DNA of 64,000 nt from Phoronis australis (lineage: Eukaryota; Phoronida; Phoronidae). The stretch's first letter is position 1; each line of letters begins with the position of its first letter. The notes beneath the pieces were generated by a model. The model was not told the DNA's origin. It was given only the letters and a program-made list of their open reading frames with translations, and ran no database searches. The position numbers and the translations under genes were made by a program. Below are positions 12,101-27,100 of this stretch, one piece after another. The DNA lies in NCBI GenBank assembly GCA_002633005.1, contig NMRA01000064.1:452740-516739 (forward strand). The letters run 5' to 3'.

Positions 12101-15100
12101 ACATTCTCAAGAACAAACTAATTATGAAATCTGTTAACAGCAAAACGTAAATTATTTAGGATATAATATGGCAGACAATTGAAACTATGCACCAAATAAA
12201 TACTTCACTATTTACAAGCTCTGTATAAGCTACCATCAGAAAATGTTTTGAGCAGGTGTGGCCATTCACAGCAATGTTAGAAGGCCTTGAAAAATAACAA
12301 GAGCAATGCGGAGCGTTGAAATGCACTCACAAATGCTGCGCAAACGGTTTGCTTCTAGGGTTGTTCATTTGTTTCATAAAAATAGCCTCTAGATGGCGCA
12401 AAACAACCAATCCACCTGACAACGGGAAAATGCCATCACTTCTTTAATAGAAAGCCATTTACCAAATTTTATAAAAATCTGTCAAAGAACTTCAGAGAAA
12501 CAAAGGAAAACGGAAAAAATGAAATTGAAACTATGGGACACAGCATTCACTGGATCTGCCTGAAAGATGTCGAGGTCTGTTGTTGGCTTCATATAAATAC
12601 AATTACTAAATTTAATAAAGATCCTGCAGTGGATTTAGGAGATGCAGCTATGGGCACAAAACAAAACAAAACTAAACTACTACTAGGAGGCGCAACAGTA
12701 GACGAATTCGTTACCGTCAACCGTCCTCTTCACACTGAGAACAAACACGCCAATTTTCAAAATCATCCTTAGAATGTTTGGTTGATCAAGGGGTGGACGC
12801 CACAAATCAGACTCGAAAACAGGAAAAATGGCCACTAGGTGGCGCAAACTACGTCAAATCCATGCGAAAACGGGAGGATAGCATCATCTCAAAAAAAAAT
12901 TATTTTTTTTTGAGATGATGCTATCCTCCCGTTTTCGCACGGATTTGACGTAGTTTGCGCCACCTAGTGGCATCATCTCACCAATAGATGCCTATATTCC
13001 AAATTTTCTGAAAATCCATGGAAGAACCTTTGAAGATACAGAGGTAAACCTAAAAAACTAAAATTGTCACTAGGGGGCACACCGGAAGTCAGATCTGTTG
13101 GAAAGTTGTTGTCATCCATTGTCAACATCATATAAATACACTTGCTAAATTTAGCAAAGATCCTGCAAACGGTTTAGGAGATATAGCCATGGGCACAAAA
13201 AAACAGCAAAACTGACCACTGGGTGGCGTAAACTAAGTCGAATCCATGCGAAAACGGGGGGGAAAGCGTCATCTCACTAATAGATGCCTATATGCCAAAT
13301 TTTATGAAAATACGTTGAGAACCTTTGATGATATAGAGATATAGCGCAAAAAACTAAAATTGCCACTAGGGAGCACACCAGTGGTCGGATCAGTCCGAAA
13401 CATCACTCATGCTGTCCCATCCATGAAAGAAACATAATATGTGCAAAATTTCATGAACATACGTCAAAGGAGATAAAGCAGTGGACGCCAGACGGACGGA
13501 CAGACAGACCGACGGAGATGACGGCATAATGCTCACATATTTATATGTGGGCACATAAAAAGGTGAATTTTGGAAATTATTTCTGTGTGAAACAGGCGAG
13601 ACTTTACAATAACATGTTGAATATCAACATTTTGTTCAACTCAAAGTTAATTGCAAGACGTAAAATTATTTTCGACGAAAATTTAAGCTCCATAAGCAAT
13701 AATAATCGAGTCAAGCCAAAAGTGCCAACTTCAAGTATGCATGCGAATCCAGCTACAGAGCCAATAAATGAATTCCATTTGGTGTAGCCAATGCAATTAG
13801 CATGTAAAACTAAAAAAGCTAATCCGCCATATTATATAGCTTTTATTCCACATAAAAACAAAGATTAGGTTATATATAGCTCTAAGTGTTTACTCACTGA
13901 ACATGGTCATGCATTTAAAAATACTGTGAAGGCCTATTTAGCCAATGTATCATTTGGAATTCGTAACAACAAAGAACACAACTTTGAACAAAACTAAAGT
14001 AAAGAGATGAGTTGCCCAATAAGCACAGTTTAGTTGTCAGCATGCTGGCTTGACAACAAACCTTCTCTGGTCCACAGGGTCGGAGAAATATAACTTTTTC
14101 CTATAGAAGGAACAAACTCCACGTTCTACTTGATACACACAGCAATGCATGCACAGAGACTGACAGGCAAGACTAACAATTTTCATTCACAGACAGAAAG
14201 GGTTTTAGAACACATACCAATTTCATTATACCAAAGGGTAGAATGAACGTACTGTCCTGTACACCATTTCATTTACACGATGCTTATATTAACAATGTTC
14301 ATTCCAGAATTTAAAATTCACGGACCAAATGTCACTACTATAGTGAAAGAGAAAGTGATCTCTGCGAAAATGTGGCTCCAGTGATTATTAGTAAGCCATC
14401 GTGGTAATTAGATGCATTGCATTAGAGTACTATATAAATATGGACCAATCCCTAGGGTGATATCAGGTCATGTGGACCAGTGGGGAGCGATGTCTTTGGC
14501 CTCAGGCTGCACCATTCACCCATCATCTATATAGGCCAGCGGTTGGTTAATATTTGTTTTATTACCGTAAACGTTCGGGTTAACGCCCTGAGCGGTTAAA
14601 TTGGCAAACCCAAAAAATCGGGGGTGGGCGGTTAACCAGACATGGGCGCTTAAACATGAAACTTCAAAAAATCCAGGGTGGGCGGTTAACCGAGCAATGG
14701 GCGGTTAAGTCGAAAATCCACCTTAAGCAGGGGGTGGGCGGTTAACTGAGCATGGGCGTTAACCCGAACGTTTACGGTACATTACCACTGATGCTTCTTT
14801 CCTCTGAATTTTGTCTTTTATTAGATTGGAATGTTCTCCCTGTTTTGATGTACTGTACTGTGAATGAAAAGTCATATTCCACGGCTCAATTGGTCAACAT
14901 TACCTCATAACGAAGTTAACACACCCTGTTTTAGCCAGAAGTATAAGTGGTCATGTAATAAAACACAATACCAAATACACAAGGAGACATCATGTACAAA
15001 TATATGTCACTACTGCTTAAAATTCTGTGGCAATTATCATATTCAGTGTTTCAGTGAAGGACTGTTACGGGATGAACACTATATTACATTTAGAAGTGAA

Positions 15101-18100
15101 AATGTTGTGAAGTCTTGTTGTACCGCAGTTACAAGAAAAAGTTACCATCCAAGACAAGAAATTATCAGTAACAAATAAAATCTTACTGAAGACAAACCCA
15201 AGACATACCCATTGGTAACTCATTACAAAACCATTCCTGCTATTGACGATTACACAAGATTTGAACACAACCCGGATACAATTCATACGCCAGTTCAATA
15301 TGTATATTCACAGACAAGAACACCAAACCAAGCGTATCAGTCGAGTTATTTCAACACTTGTTACACAAACGCAAACACCAAAGCATCACACACGACTGAG
15401 AGTCAAAATACCAACAGAAAGGATGAGGTAAAGACTTGTTATCAAAATACCAACAGAAAGGTAAAGACTTATCAAAAGGGAAATAACATGGAAGACATGC
15501 TTCGCAGTTGCAAATTTGTTTACCATATGCAGCGGAAATCTTCTAACAAGAAAATACTTTTAAGGCACATTCTTGTTGCACCATTCATAGTAGAACAACA
15601 ACTACCTCTGCCAGGTCAGAAGAAATTATGTGAAAAGTGTCGTTTGCTTGTATGTTTGTATGTTATCTTACAGTCTCATGGCCAGACTTACAGCAGCTAC
15701 AAACCCATCTTCTGCCTAAGAAGCTAATTTTTATTTAGAACACTTACTGCTACAAAATTGGTCTGAACTTGTTTCTTAATCAGACGAGAAGTGACTTTAG
15801 GTCTTGCAAAACTGACAGTTCAATATTCCTCGAGATTTGAGGCTCGGCGAATAAAATGACAAGCCTCGACAAGTGAACTTGTGGAGCTTGGTCATGAGAA
15901 ATACAAATTGTTAGTTCTTTCGAAATACAGGAATAACATCCATTTTGACAAAGGAACAATTTAAGACCAACTTCATAAATAATCAACTGTTTTTCTGGGA
16001 CAGAAATCCAGTTTATAACCACTTCAAGTTTGCCCTCTACACATTTGACAGATGTCTGAAACATCTGAGAAAGACAGGAGGTTCAGTGTTCAGTCTTCAG
16101 CAACATCAAAAGATTGCAGCAAAGCTGTATTTGGCTTCAAATAACTCAGCAAGTTTTGGAGCTTTTAAGTAAGTTTAGAGCAATGGACCAAAAAGAAAAC
16201 CTGACAAAAGCATTTTCGCTCTTTTTCATACGATAACTGAATAGAAACACAAAGATATTGGTTTCAGAGTAAATTATTTGAGATGCTTGTCCACTATTTG
16301 TCAACAATTATTATTTACTTATTATTTGTTTTATCATTGTAGTATTTACAAAGGTAAACAAATGTACACAGTGCGATTGGCATGTCTCCAGGCAGGCAGT
16401 TTGAAGGGTTCCATCAACCTTAAAGCAAACAGAGAGGCAGACGACATGAGAATGTCCAGGGAAGCAGACAATATCCAGGAGTTACAACAAATCATAGCTT
16501 ACGTACTTTTGCCATGGTGCAGATTTAGTATAAACACCAGGATCTACAGGGTGGCATGAAAAACAAAAGGAAAACTGGAACACTGGTACGTGGATTATTA
16601 TAAATTGGTAAAGGTTTGACAAAGAAACCAAAGCGTTTTGAAGAAAATAAATATGTATGTTTAGTGTTGACATATTTGCCACTATTATGACGCGATTTGG
16701 ACTCACAAATAGGAATAGAAATGCACAGTCACACTATATTTATGCAGGTCTTGAATTTTTTTTCCATTCAGGTAACGATGGGAGCATTTTAGCATCATAT
16801 GCTTCGACAACAGCTGCACCCAATGTATGGCGGCTCCCCGGGTTCATAGCCAGGTAAAAGCTTAGCAATTTACAGTTTTGCTACATAAATCTGGCCTAAT
16901 TATTGTTTTTCTTTTTCATTTTGGCATTTTAATTTTATTTTACTGAGTCCAAAACGTGAAAGGACATCACACTAAACATTCGAATACCTGCAATGCAAAT
17001 AACAATGAAAACAAACAAAAATCAGCCACATGCTTGATGAGTACATAACGATAACGGATTATGTGGACACGGTCTCTCTAATGTGCACAACTTGCAAACT
17101 GAATGACCATTTTGGGTGGCAATTACCTACAGAGTTATTTCAAACTTTTAATAAATATTCATAATAATTTACTTCTTTTTGCTCGTTTTAAATCAACAAT
17201 TAGACATAGTCAAATAACATGGCTCAGTTATCACAACTGAAAACCATGACAACGATATTTCAATGTTAACTAGTAGTGTTTCACGTTAGCAAGTCATTCA
17301 ACAGTTGTGCACACTGAAACCTCAATGTACCAGTAAAGTAAGAGCATTACTTCATACTGTGATAAATATCAAGCTGTGACATGATGATGCAAAACTCGTC
17401 TACAGGTGGCAGTGCAGACTGGCCTAAAACAAAATGGTCAACACGGGCAGGATGCGGAGTAAAGTGACTAATAATCAATTATTGAGAACAAGCCATCTAC
17501 CTGGCTACTGGGATAGGTTAATGCAATGCTGTGCATGTCATTACCCTTTGGATGAATGCTGCTGCATCCCCGCCACCTGACGTTTGTAGGTTTGCTGAAT
17601 ATTATTGGCTGAATAAAGACCCATGGGGGAGTTGAATTGGGCATGAACCACAGCCTTCACATGAGGGTGATCGGGAGGACCTTCCACGCCAGATATGACT
17701 ACAGGCTCAAACGTAGGTTTACTGACTGGGTGAGCAGAGCTCGGTGATTTAGGAGACAATTGAGGGTAGTGGCTGCCCATGACATGCCCAGAGTGGGACC
17801 CTGGAGACATGGGACCAGATTGTCTTCGGGGTTGCGACTGAGATGGGCTCATGGGTGAAGGCTGGGGTGACATAGGGCTCTGAGGCTGCTGACCAAATCT
17901 CTGGGGTTTGGCTTGAGATTGCTGGTAAGGAGATTGGGAGGGGCTCATGGGTGGGCTGTTATAGGCCTGAGCCCAGGGAGGTTGATGATGGGGTCTCTGA
18001 ACACCCTGGACGGGTTGCGCTGGTGTTGGCGGCGGTGTACACGGAGCTGAAAATGAACACCGTTTTGAGTGAGGAACATTCACACAATGATAGCAAGGAA

Positions 18101-21100
18101 AATCCAATTTCATACAATCCACACGATCGAATAATTATAGTTGAACAGGTGGCAACTATATTATAAGCAGAAAATAAACTTTTTGTTTACCAAAACTTTA
18201 ATATTGATAAATCTCGCCAAACCAAGTCATCCAGGTTACGGCAATGGTTGATTGCACAAAGTCATGAACTGTGTATTGACAGCAACTATGTTTTATTGCC
18301 CTGAACCTCAACTGGCCGTCTTGTGAGGATTCCATGATAGGACCATAATGGGAAGTGTCTGTCACCAAATGTTCACTGCATACAGCACAAATAACCACGG
18401 CATTGAATTATTTGTTGAAACTCTATTTAAGGTTATGTAGGACCTTAGAAAACTATCCAAATTTGGCTAACTTGGGAACATAATAGTCCAGAAACAGCCG
18501 ATGAGATTAACAGGAAACTTTCAGATAGCACACTGTAAGGAATCGTTTTCAAAATGTTACTTTTGTAGGAGGGGCCTTAACAAATAAGGCTTTCATGATT
18601 TTTATGAAAAAGAACAACAAATTTTACATAAAACAAAAAGGAAACATAAATATAAAAAATGTAACATGGTTACGCGACCCAATAAATATCAAACTGGTAT
18701 TAATTAAAATATCAAACTCTACAGATTTTCAACTTTCAAAATATATATTAAAATCTATGGTTCTGTAAATATTTGGCTAAATATAGACTTATCGATATGG
18801 TCCTACAAAACCCCAAGAAGTATTAATGAATAATCTGAAATGAATTGGGAACAAATCAGTATGATAAACAACACAATGAGCATCACTTCATGTAAAGATT
18901 CTACGACCATGTGTACACTGGAGTCGGACAGTTTCATTTTTCATTAAACTTTAACAAATAATCACTGAGGAAACAGAAATTGTTGTGCACAGGTATAATT
19001 ACTTTGGCAGTAAACTTGTCCTTCAGGTTTGTCTCACCAAAGATGGCGCTAATGGTCAACATTGTGAACTTTTTCAGTTCTTTTCACAACCACAAATTAT
19101 TGTGTCAAAGAGAAAACAAAAGAGAGGTTGCATGTTCACAGATGTTTCAAAGAAAAACATCAAGCTCTTACACAGCCAGTCACTACATGAGCACGCAAGT
19201 GTCATCGCAATGCATTGATGCTCATTGTGTTGTTGATGGTAATTTGGTCGAGGGTCAATGTCAGCAGTAATTCGATCAATTCCCGAATTAAGATTTGAAA
19301 ATGAACCACAGCAGTTGAGTGTGGTGCTATACTGTGTCACTACCTTGGCCGCTCTGTACGACGTTCTGTAGAGCACTGAATGACCGAGACTGTAGGTTAG
19401 GGTCGGTGAACCCTCGGTACTTGGGGGTGCCATCGGCGTCGGGTTCCTGGTAGCGTGCACTCTCGGAGGGGCTAGCATAGCCATTCCTGTTACTGGGAAA
19501 GTGGATAGTTAGATGGGTGAAGAGTGGAGCTACATATGTAAAGCGAGACAGGGTACCACAGACAAGAGTAACAGTTAGACAAATTACACACACATGAAAC
19601 AGTGCACAAAAATGCTTATACTCAACAGAAGACATGATATTCAACAGGTGGCGCTGATGCAAAAAGTTTTTATAACAGTCTGAATCAAGTCAGAACAAAT
19701 GGGTGCCATTATGGTATGTACATATATGATCACATATGAACACCTGAATTTACTGTTCATGTGGATTTTGTTACTAATACCACCTGCTGAATTTCTAGTT
19801 TCTCATTCACTAGCAGAAGTGCGAACTACCAGGCACAAGTTAGAAACAATTTCAATGAATTTTGAGAAACCAATTAGAAACTAATAACATCTAGGTACTC
19901 CTGTTAGCTAAACTAAATAGAAACAGAAGTAGAAGATTTCTTGAAAATCAAACGTGCACACAATCATAATTATTGCAAACAACAGAACAAATTCAAAAGA
20001 GATACTAAATGATGACAAAAATGTGAATAACTGAACCAATAATGATGTGAAACAATAAACAATACCACACACTATTCAGAGATGATCTAAATCGCTAGTC
20101 CCAAAATCTATTATAAACTGCAATTATAAACCATCAAACTAAATGAAAGAAAATACAAAGGAGCTGACAATAACTCATAACATTACAAAGATACACACAG
20201 TCAGTTTGTCTCTAATGCACAGGAGAGTGAACAAAACTGACAGTAACCATCAGGAATAACAACATGCACACACCATGATCAAACCATAAAATAATAATAT
20301 TAACAACAACAATAATAATAAACAAGGTGAAATCGAACAAACAAAAACAACAACCAGTAAAAACCTGTAAGAAGCATTCATAGCTGCAAGTTGGGTTAGG
20401 AGATGCAGCGCCAAATGGCAATTTTCTTAAGACATTGTAGAATCGAAAACAATTTTCCATGTACACTTTGTGACCTTAATTGATATTCCATCTAATTGAC
20501 GGCAGTCCAACCTTGTGTAATGGGCCAGTTTCTACAATAACTGTCCCAAGCTCTCGGCAGTAAAGAAAGCAAAATAAGTCAATAGTCAGTGTTTTCCATC
20601 TCATAAAATTCAAAATCAACAGGAATAGCAAGCGACTGTTTGTGAATAAAGCATTGGAATCAATACACAGACCTGGTGCCAACATCTAAAGTGAGTAATT
20701 TACAGAAGAAACGATTATCTCCTAGCACAGTTTTTTGGTGAGCCAGAGAAACAGCAAGCTCATACCATGACGAATTCAAATGGAGAACATTGGTGTCACA
20801 TTCAGTCGAATTGTTTGGTGATCCTGCAAACTAAACTTTCTAAATTTCCTTGACTTAATTAACTCCCAGCTATTGATATTCCAAAGTGTTAATCAAGAAT
20901 CTGTGTCCAGGAAAACCCTAGGTGTTTCAGCAGACTTACTTAATAGACATGCTTGATGTTTGACTTGTAACAGAGTCAACAGATGAGAACGGTTTGGCAG
21001 CTGTATTGTACGTCTGTAAAGAGAATGGAACTGGTTGTCATGAGTTGTAAATAATGGAAAAGTAAATCAATGGATTATTTGAAATAACAGAAACAACGAG

Positions 21101-24100
21101 TCTTGCTCCCATAGCCTAAGTTAAGTCATTACAAGTTTCCAACTTGAATGGCAGGGACAATCCCTGAATCTTACTCACTAACGCCCTGATAAGTAAAAAA
21201 AAACTAATTTCTGTGACACTAAAATGTTCTGACCTTTAGAAATTCATCAATGAATTTCTAACTGTCCTCAAACCTTTATAAAACACCAAAGCTTTTGTGT
21301 TCTGGAAAAGATCTTCCATGTGAACCACAGCATTGAATGACTGCTTGAATGTGTCGATAAAACTTCACCATCAACATAGCAGACACGTTAAAAAAGATGT
21401 CTTCTCATGATTTACGCCCACATGACATTAAAGCAAACCAGATTCAAGCAGTTAGGCAATCAAATGAATCATTCTACCAAGAAGCAAATTAACATAATTT
21501 CTAAAATTTATTGGTCTAATTACACCAACCTCTAGCCTATTTACAATGGGATGGCGAAGAAGTTGGCCATTTTCCCGACCACCTTCAGGTAATACAGCAT
21601 TCTAAGAAGAACGAGAACAAGTATCTGTTACACTCATGGAGGGCACTTGGATTATATTTTTCATGGTACAAGGCAAAGTTTGACATTAGGACCTTTTGTT
21701 TGTCAGTCTATTACTATAACCACTGGGCCACTGACTTGGTTATCAGTCCAGCATTATAAGCATTAGGCCATTCAGTTAACTCAGTTACATGTCAGTCTCT
21801 AAGTACTAGGCCACTGTGTCACCTGCTTAGAGTGCTAGACTGGCAATAGAAACACCTCAGTTTCAAACCCCGCCATGTACCAGGAAAAAATACAATCCAA
21901 GTGCTCACAATGAGTGTACAAGATATTGTGCTTGTTCTCCGAAGAATGCAGCAAGACTGAAGATGACAGGAGAAAGAACCGTCTGAAACGTCATCCCAAT
22001 GTAAATACGCTGGAGGCTGGGGTAACTAGACCAAGAGATTTTAGATATAACGTTATATCACCACCTCAAAGCAGTTTTGGGAAGTCAAGAAAGTGATTTC
22101 TCAGCCATTAGCATAAACATCTGCAAGCTACATGTGCTCTCATACCTGAGCTGGTGCTTGGTAGGTGGATTGATATGCAGCAGTGCCACTAGGGGGGGCT
22201 TTTAAGCCAGTTACACCATCCCTGAAACAGTCAAACACACCACATAGACAATCATGCATGGACACTCTCATGCAGGTTTTACAACTTGGCTTGGAGGGAA
22301 ATTCATTTTGAGAACCAAAGACTTCTCAGAAGCTTCGGAGACTGGACACAAGGGACAGATATCTTTTACTGCCTAATGTAGCAGTTAAGGATGAATGAAC
22401 TTTACAATAAACCCCCTGGGGTACCCACTATGAAGAAAGGGGGGGAGCAAATCATCATTTAAAAGTATTAGTAATGCCTTTGATTTTGAGAGAAGTGACA
22501 GAACTTGGTCAACAGTGAAATGCTTTAAGGCATAAACCACCCTTCAGAAAAAATATGCTTATAATGCATTGTATGCTTATAATGCATTGTATGCTTATAA
22601 TGCATTGTATGCTTATAATGCATTATATTAGTGACTCAAACTGAAGATGACACATTGTTTGGAATAATCTTGATTGACATATTCGTCAGTTTGCTATGTG
22701 ATCCACATGAATCGACCATAAAATTTATACATTTGACCTTGAAGAGGTAAGCAACATTGTGTAAGGCGACACAAACTTAACAATAAATTTGTAACTTTGT
22801 ATTTTTGGCCCCTGGCCTTGTGTACTGAATAAATGATTTGAGAGATTTACACCCAGGTGACACTAGAGGTCACCAGTCTCAGCCTGGGGGCCAGTCACCA
22901 TCGTTCAGCATCTCCCACTATGACAACGTCAGCCAATGACTAGGAAATCTCAGCAGCCAGGCTTAGTAACAGGTGAAACTCACATGGACTTTCACCCACC
23001 TTTTCAAAAGGCTTCAATACTGTCAATGTTGTCCCCGGCCCAGCAAAGAAAATTTCCAGTCCTGTTAAAATTGAGCCGTAGGCTGTTAGATGTCATGCTG
23101 CCAGCCATTCAAGGCTGGAAGTTTTTTTTGGAAAAGTTGTACCTGTCTCACTCCGCCCCCTTTGAGTCCCTTAAGAATCTGCACTGTGGTTTGCCTGTTA
23201 AGTCTCGACTAACTGGCCCATGTTAAAATGGGAAGGTAAACATTAGAAAGGAACCACACAAACAAATCACAATAACCACACACTGGGCTGTTGACTCGTA
23301 TTGCTACTACCTTGGTGGAAATAGTCGAGGACGAAAACTGTTGGACAGTCGTAGTGTCAGACTGTATAGGAGGGGTGACAGGGGTCGGCTTAGGGTAGTT
23401 CTGCACAGGGGGCAGCACTGCGGTGGCATTAGAGGTGAGTGGGACGGATGTAACCAGTATGACACCACGAGTGTTGCTACCACCCCTGGAGAGAGAAACA
23501 AGTAAGCAAGACGCATTGCTATTGAAAACATTTCTCTTACACACAATGATAGGCACTGCCTGGAATAAAAAACAAGCTATTCTATACAAGGATCTTACTC
23601 CAAATGAATAACACTAAGACATCCTCACTCGTTCTTTCCCCACTTTCAAAAACTACACTTTTGTGAAAAAAAACAACTCTTTGTACACACTCACAGGCTG
23701 ATAAAAAAATTTGCAGATAAAAGATGCTAAATAGAATTTTGTCAAGTTTATCTAAAACAAGTGTTGTCAACTCTTATTTCACAATGCGATTTCGCCAATT
23801 TTGTAGGACATTTCCAAACTAGCTCCAAATGTTCTGAACCTTGATAAAGTAAGTACATTTCGTTTTAATGATATGATACAAAAACAATGACTCTCTGTCA
23901 AATAGCATAAAATGGGGTTTAGTATCCTTTTAAAACAGAAAGTTTGGTGAATATTGTAAATAGAATCAGACTTGCACCTCTGCAATATAAACTCCACTTT
24001 ATTGCCTGATCGTATGATCATATCTTGGGCATCTTTATGCTTCATTACACTTGTGTCTTTGTTCGATATCTTCTTGATTACGTCCCCTGTCAGCAGGCCA

Positions 24101-27100
24101 CATTTTTCCGCCAAGCTTCCTGGCGTTACCTGTAATTAGAGCAAAATGAATAAAATACTTTTAATCAAATGCTTAAAACACATCCAATCATTTTTTAGTG
24201 ATTAACTCAATAGCTTGATTTATACCAAAATAAAAATACAGGAAAAATAAGAAAGATATAATTTGTCAGAACACAAGACACAGATTTCTATTCTTTAGTG
24301 GTACTGCAAGATAAATTATGATTACATAACGAAATCCAAGCACGTCACACGATGAATTAATGAAGCTTTTTGGAAGGATCGTGTTTGGCGACCTGGGAAA
24401 ATTCCAAGCTGCCACATTGAGTATCAAAGCCAGGCATTAATTCCCTCGAAATTCGTTTCAAAGTTTGTGGTGACTTCCAAACAGTTTTCCTAGGTTTATA
24501 TTTTTGTTCATGATTGTTCTGTTTATTTTGTGAAATCAGTGCATTTGCCACCCCTAGCAGTCACCAAACACGATTTTGACATAAGTCGTAGTGACCTCAG
24601 TTTTTGTTTGGCTATCTGGAGATTTTGCCAGATCACTAAAAGTAACTTAAAGGTTATTTAATGACATCCCCATAATACAAACCGTGATAGACGTAACTTT
24701 CTTAACCTTTATTTTTGTTGTGAAATTAAAAAAAATAATAATTTCACTTCTTGGCCATATAGTGTGCCAAATAAGTGAAGAAATGCCATACATTATAAAC
24801 GCATAAGCATAGAAACCATGAAGAGGAAAATTTCTCTGAAGTATTATGAAATGTTATACGTCATAATATAAAATTTCTAGATGATTTTAAAAGTTTGCAT
24901 GCGTCAGATCTCTTAAATTTGTTTAGACCTCTGACCAGGCTTCAACATAATTTTGATCTTTGAAGAGTTGTGGCGCAAATGAAACCTCATTCAGTATAAC
25001 AAGATCAAATGTGAAACACACTTTGAGAAAAAAAATCATGTGCAGATAACACAAACATAGAGAAACCACTTCTATGCCAAAGTTAACCTAATAGTCAGAG
25101 AAAAATGCGACCTAAATGTATTATTATCTTGGGAAACAGTGATGGTGTTATCTCAGGAGAAACCGTTCAAGTGCGCCCTCCAATAGCTAATGGTGTTGAG
25201 CGTAGGAGGACACTCAACACCAGTCAGCCTGGCCTGGTCTGGCCTTTTATGGAAAGCCCAGCAAAGCCAGGCAAAGCATAACAAGTATATGTACTGATCA
25301 CTTGGGGGAGGGACTGAGAGCACACTCAACTATAAGGTCAGCTCAGGCAACTGCAGTGGAAACCCAGGAATGAGGCTCTATAAATCAGCCTCTCCATAAA
25401 CCAGCCTCCAAAATAGATGAAGTATGAAGAAACGAATAAACAAAAACCCATGCAAAAACTTGATAGCCCAGCACTAAAACTCCCATTAGCTTCTCTTCAG
25501 CCATTTTTTTCATTTACACGTACATGACTTGTATAGCTGGTCACAACTGCCCGAGTCACATTTGATTTCATTTCTGGGGCTGGGAACTGGGAAGTAATCA
25601 TGGTAACTATTGCTTTACTTGAGTCCAAGTTCAGCTAATAAAATGACCTGACTGGTCAAGCTAAATTAGTTTAATGACTGTCAGCTTTCCAAAAGCCCAG
25701 AAATCAAGAGCTTCTAATTCAAGTAAAGAACCAATTCATTTGTTAAGTGGTCTAAATCAAAAGATATTTGTTGGCAGATGGTGGGTTCAGAGCACTAGGC
25801 AGTCATAATGGAAACATTACACTATTGAAGGCCTCTTCATTTAATTTGGTACATTTTACTAGAAAAGGTATTTTGAAACTTATGAAAATAAAATTAATCA
25901 AAATTTAAGTTCCTGATACCGGAGGTGTGCTGCAGTGAGCAGGTTCCAAAAATGTCCACCGATCCTGGGCAGTAAATTATTTTTTCCCTAAGTTTCCAGA
26001 TTTTCAGTCCTAGACCAATTACATTACATTTTGCTTTAATTTGACGTGACAACAAAAACAGGTAATGACGTGATTGTCATGTGTACACTTCAGATATGTT
26101 AACATTCAAGAGAAATCTAAAATATTGAGAGACAAATACATTGTACATGTAAAAAGAATAATTTTCTAAAAATCCTTCATATTGTCATGGGAAGACTTTA
26201 ATAGTCAATACCTTATGCTTGCAAGAAGAACAGCAAAATTTATGACCTTATTGACCTCTATATATGTAAATTGATGTGTGAACTGATGAACACAGGCAAA
26301 CAGTTTAGAGACTTAGTGGAGAAGAATAGATCAAATAAATAATTATCTCTGAGACTCAGGGAGGTGGATGCAAACCAAAGGCTGCAAACTACACTATTTA
26401 TACTTAGGAATTATTAGAAATCTATGAATATAACAAAATATGTTATGGAAACAGTTATTTAAAGTAAGCAGTTGTACTGATGTAGAATAGAAAAGCATCA
26501 AACTAATTTCAAACACAGCCCTCATATAAATGCTTAAAAATCATTCACAGATATGCGTCATTTCACTTTATAAATTTGTCATTATATATTCTACTAGACA
26601 GGTTACTGACCCATTAAATTGTTGTTTTGGACAATGAATATATTATCATGCTCCTCCCTTGTTAGTCACAACACATGTTATGTGAAATGAATAGCTACAA
26701 CAGTCTGCCCCATCACAATTACCAGGCACAGGGTCCCACCACTCATCAGAACCACCAGACACACCGTCCCACCACACCATACGGTCTCGCACCACTATCA
26801 GAACCACCAGACACATGGTCTCACCCCATCATCAGGACCACAAGACATATGATCTCACCCCACCATCAGAACCACCGGACACATGGTCTTACCCCATCAT
26901 CAGAACCTGACAGGACATCTGATCATAACATCAGAACCACCAAACACAAGCAGCCATTAACTGGCATAATATTCACAGGGCCATCTTGGAAAGCATTTCA
27001 CTAAAGGGAGTCAGTCTTATTTTAAATAACATTACGATAAACAAAAACAATGAACAAATGCACCAAACCTTGTCCCACATCAGTCAATAAAACAGGGCTG

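Larger units (their letters stand above)
10353..17544. other. Large Enigma intron (7.2 kb)
   Basis: No required coding exon is missing here, because phase and domain order are complete without it. It holds a 35-bp minisatellite (11852-12060), a non-coding interspersed repeat with a palindrome (12287-13560), a MITE (14563-14779), one member of a dispersed repeat (15740-15930) and a candidate alternative end exon (17347-17423). The longest open frame (15212-15727, plus) looks accidental. Confidence 0.55.

Noticed and set aside
15212-15727. 171-codon plus-strand open frame
   Set aside because: It lies in an Enigma intron on the opposite strand and has no domain. It contains a short direct repeat (CAAATACCAACAGAAAG-like) that explains part of its openness.
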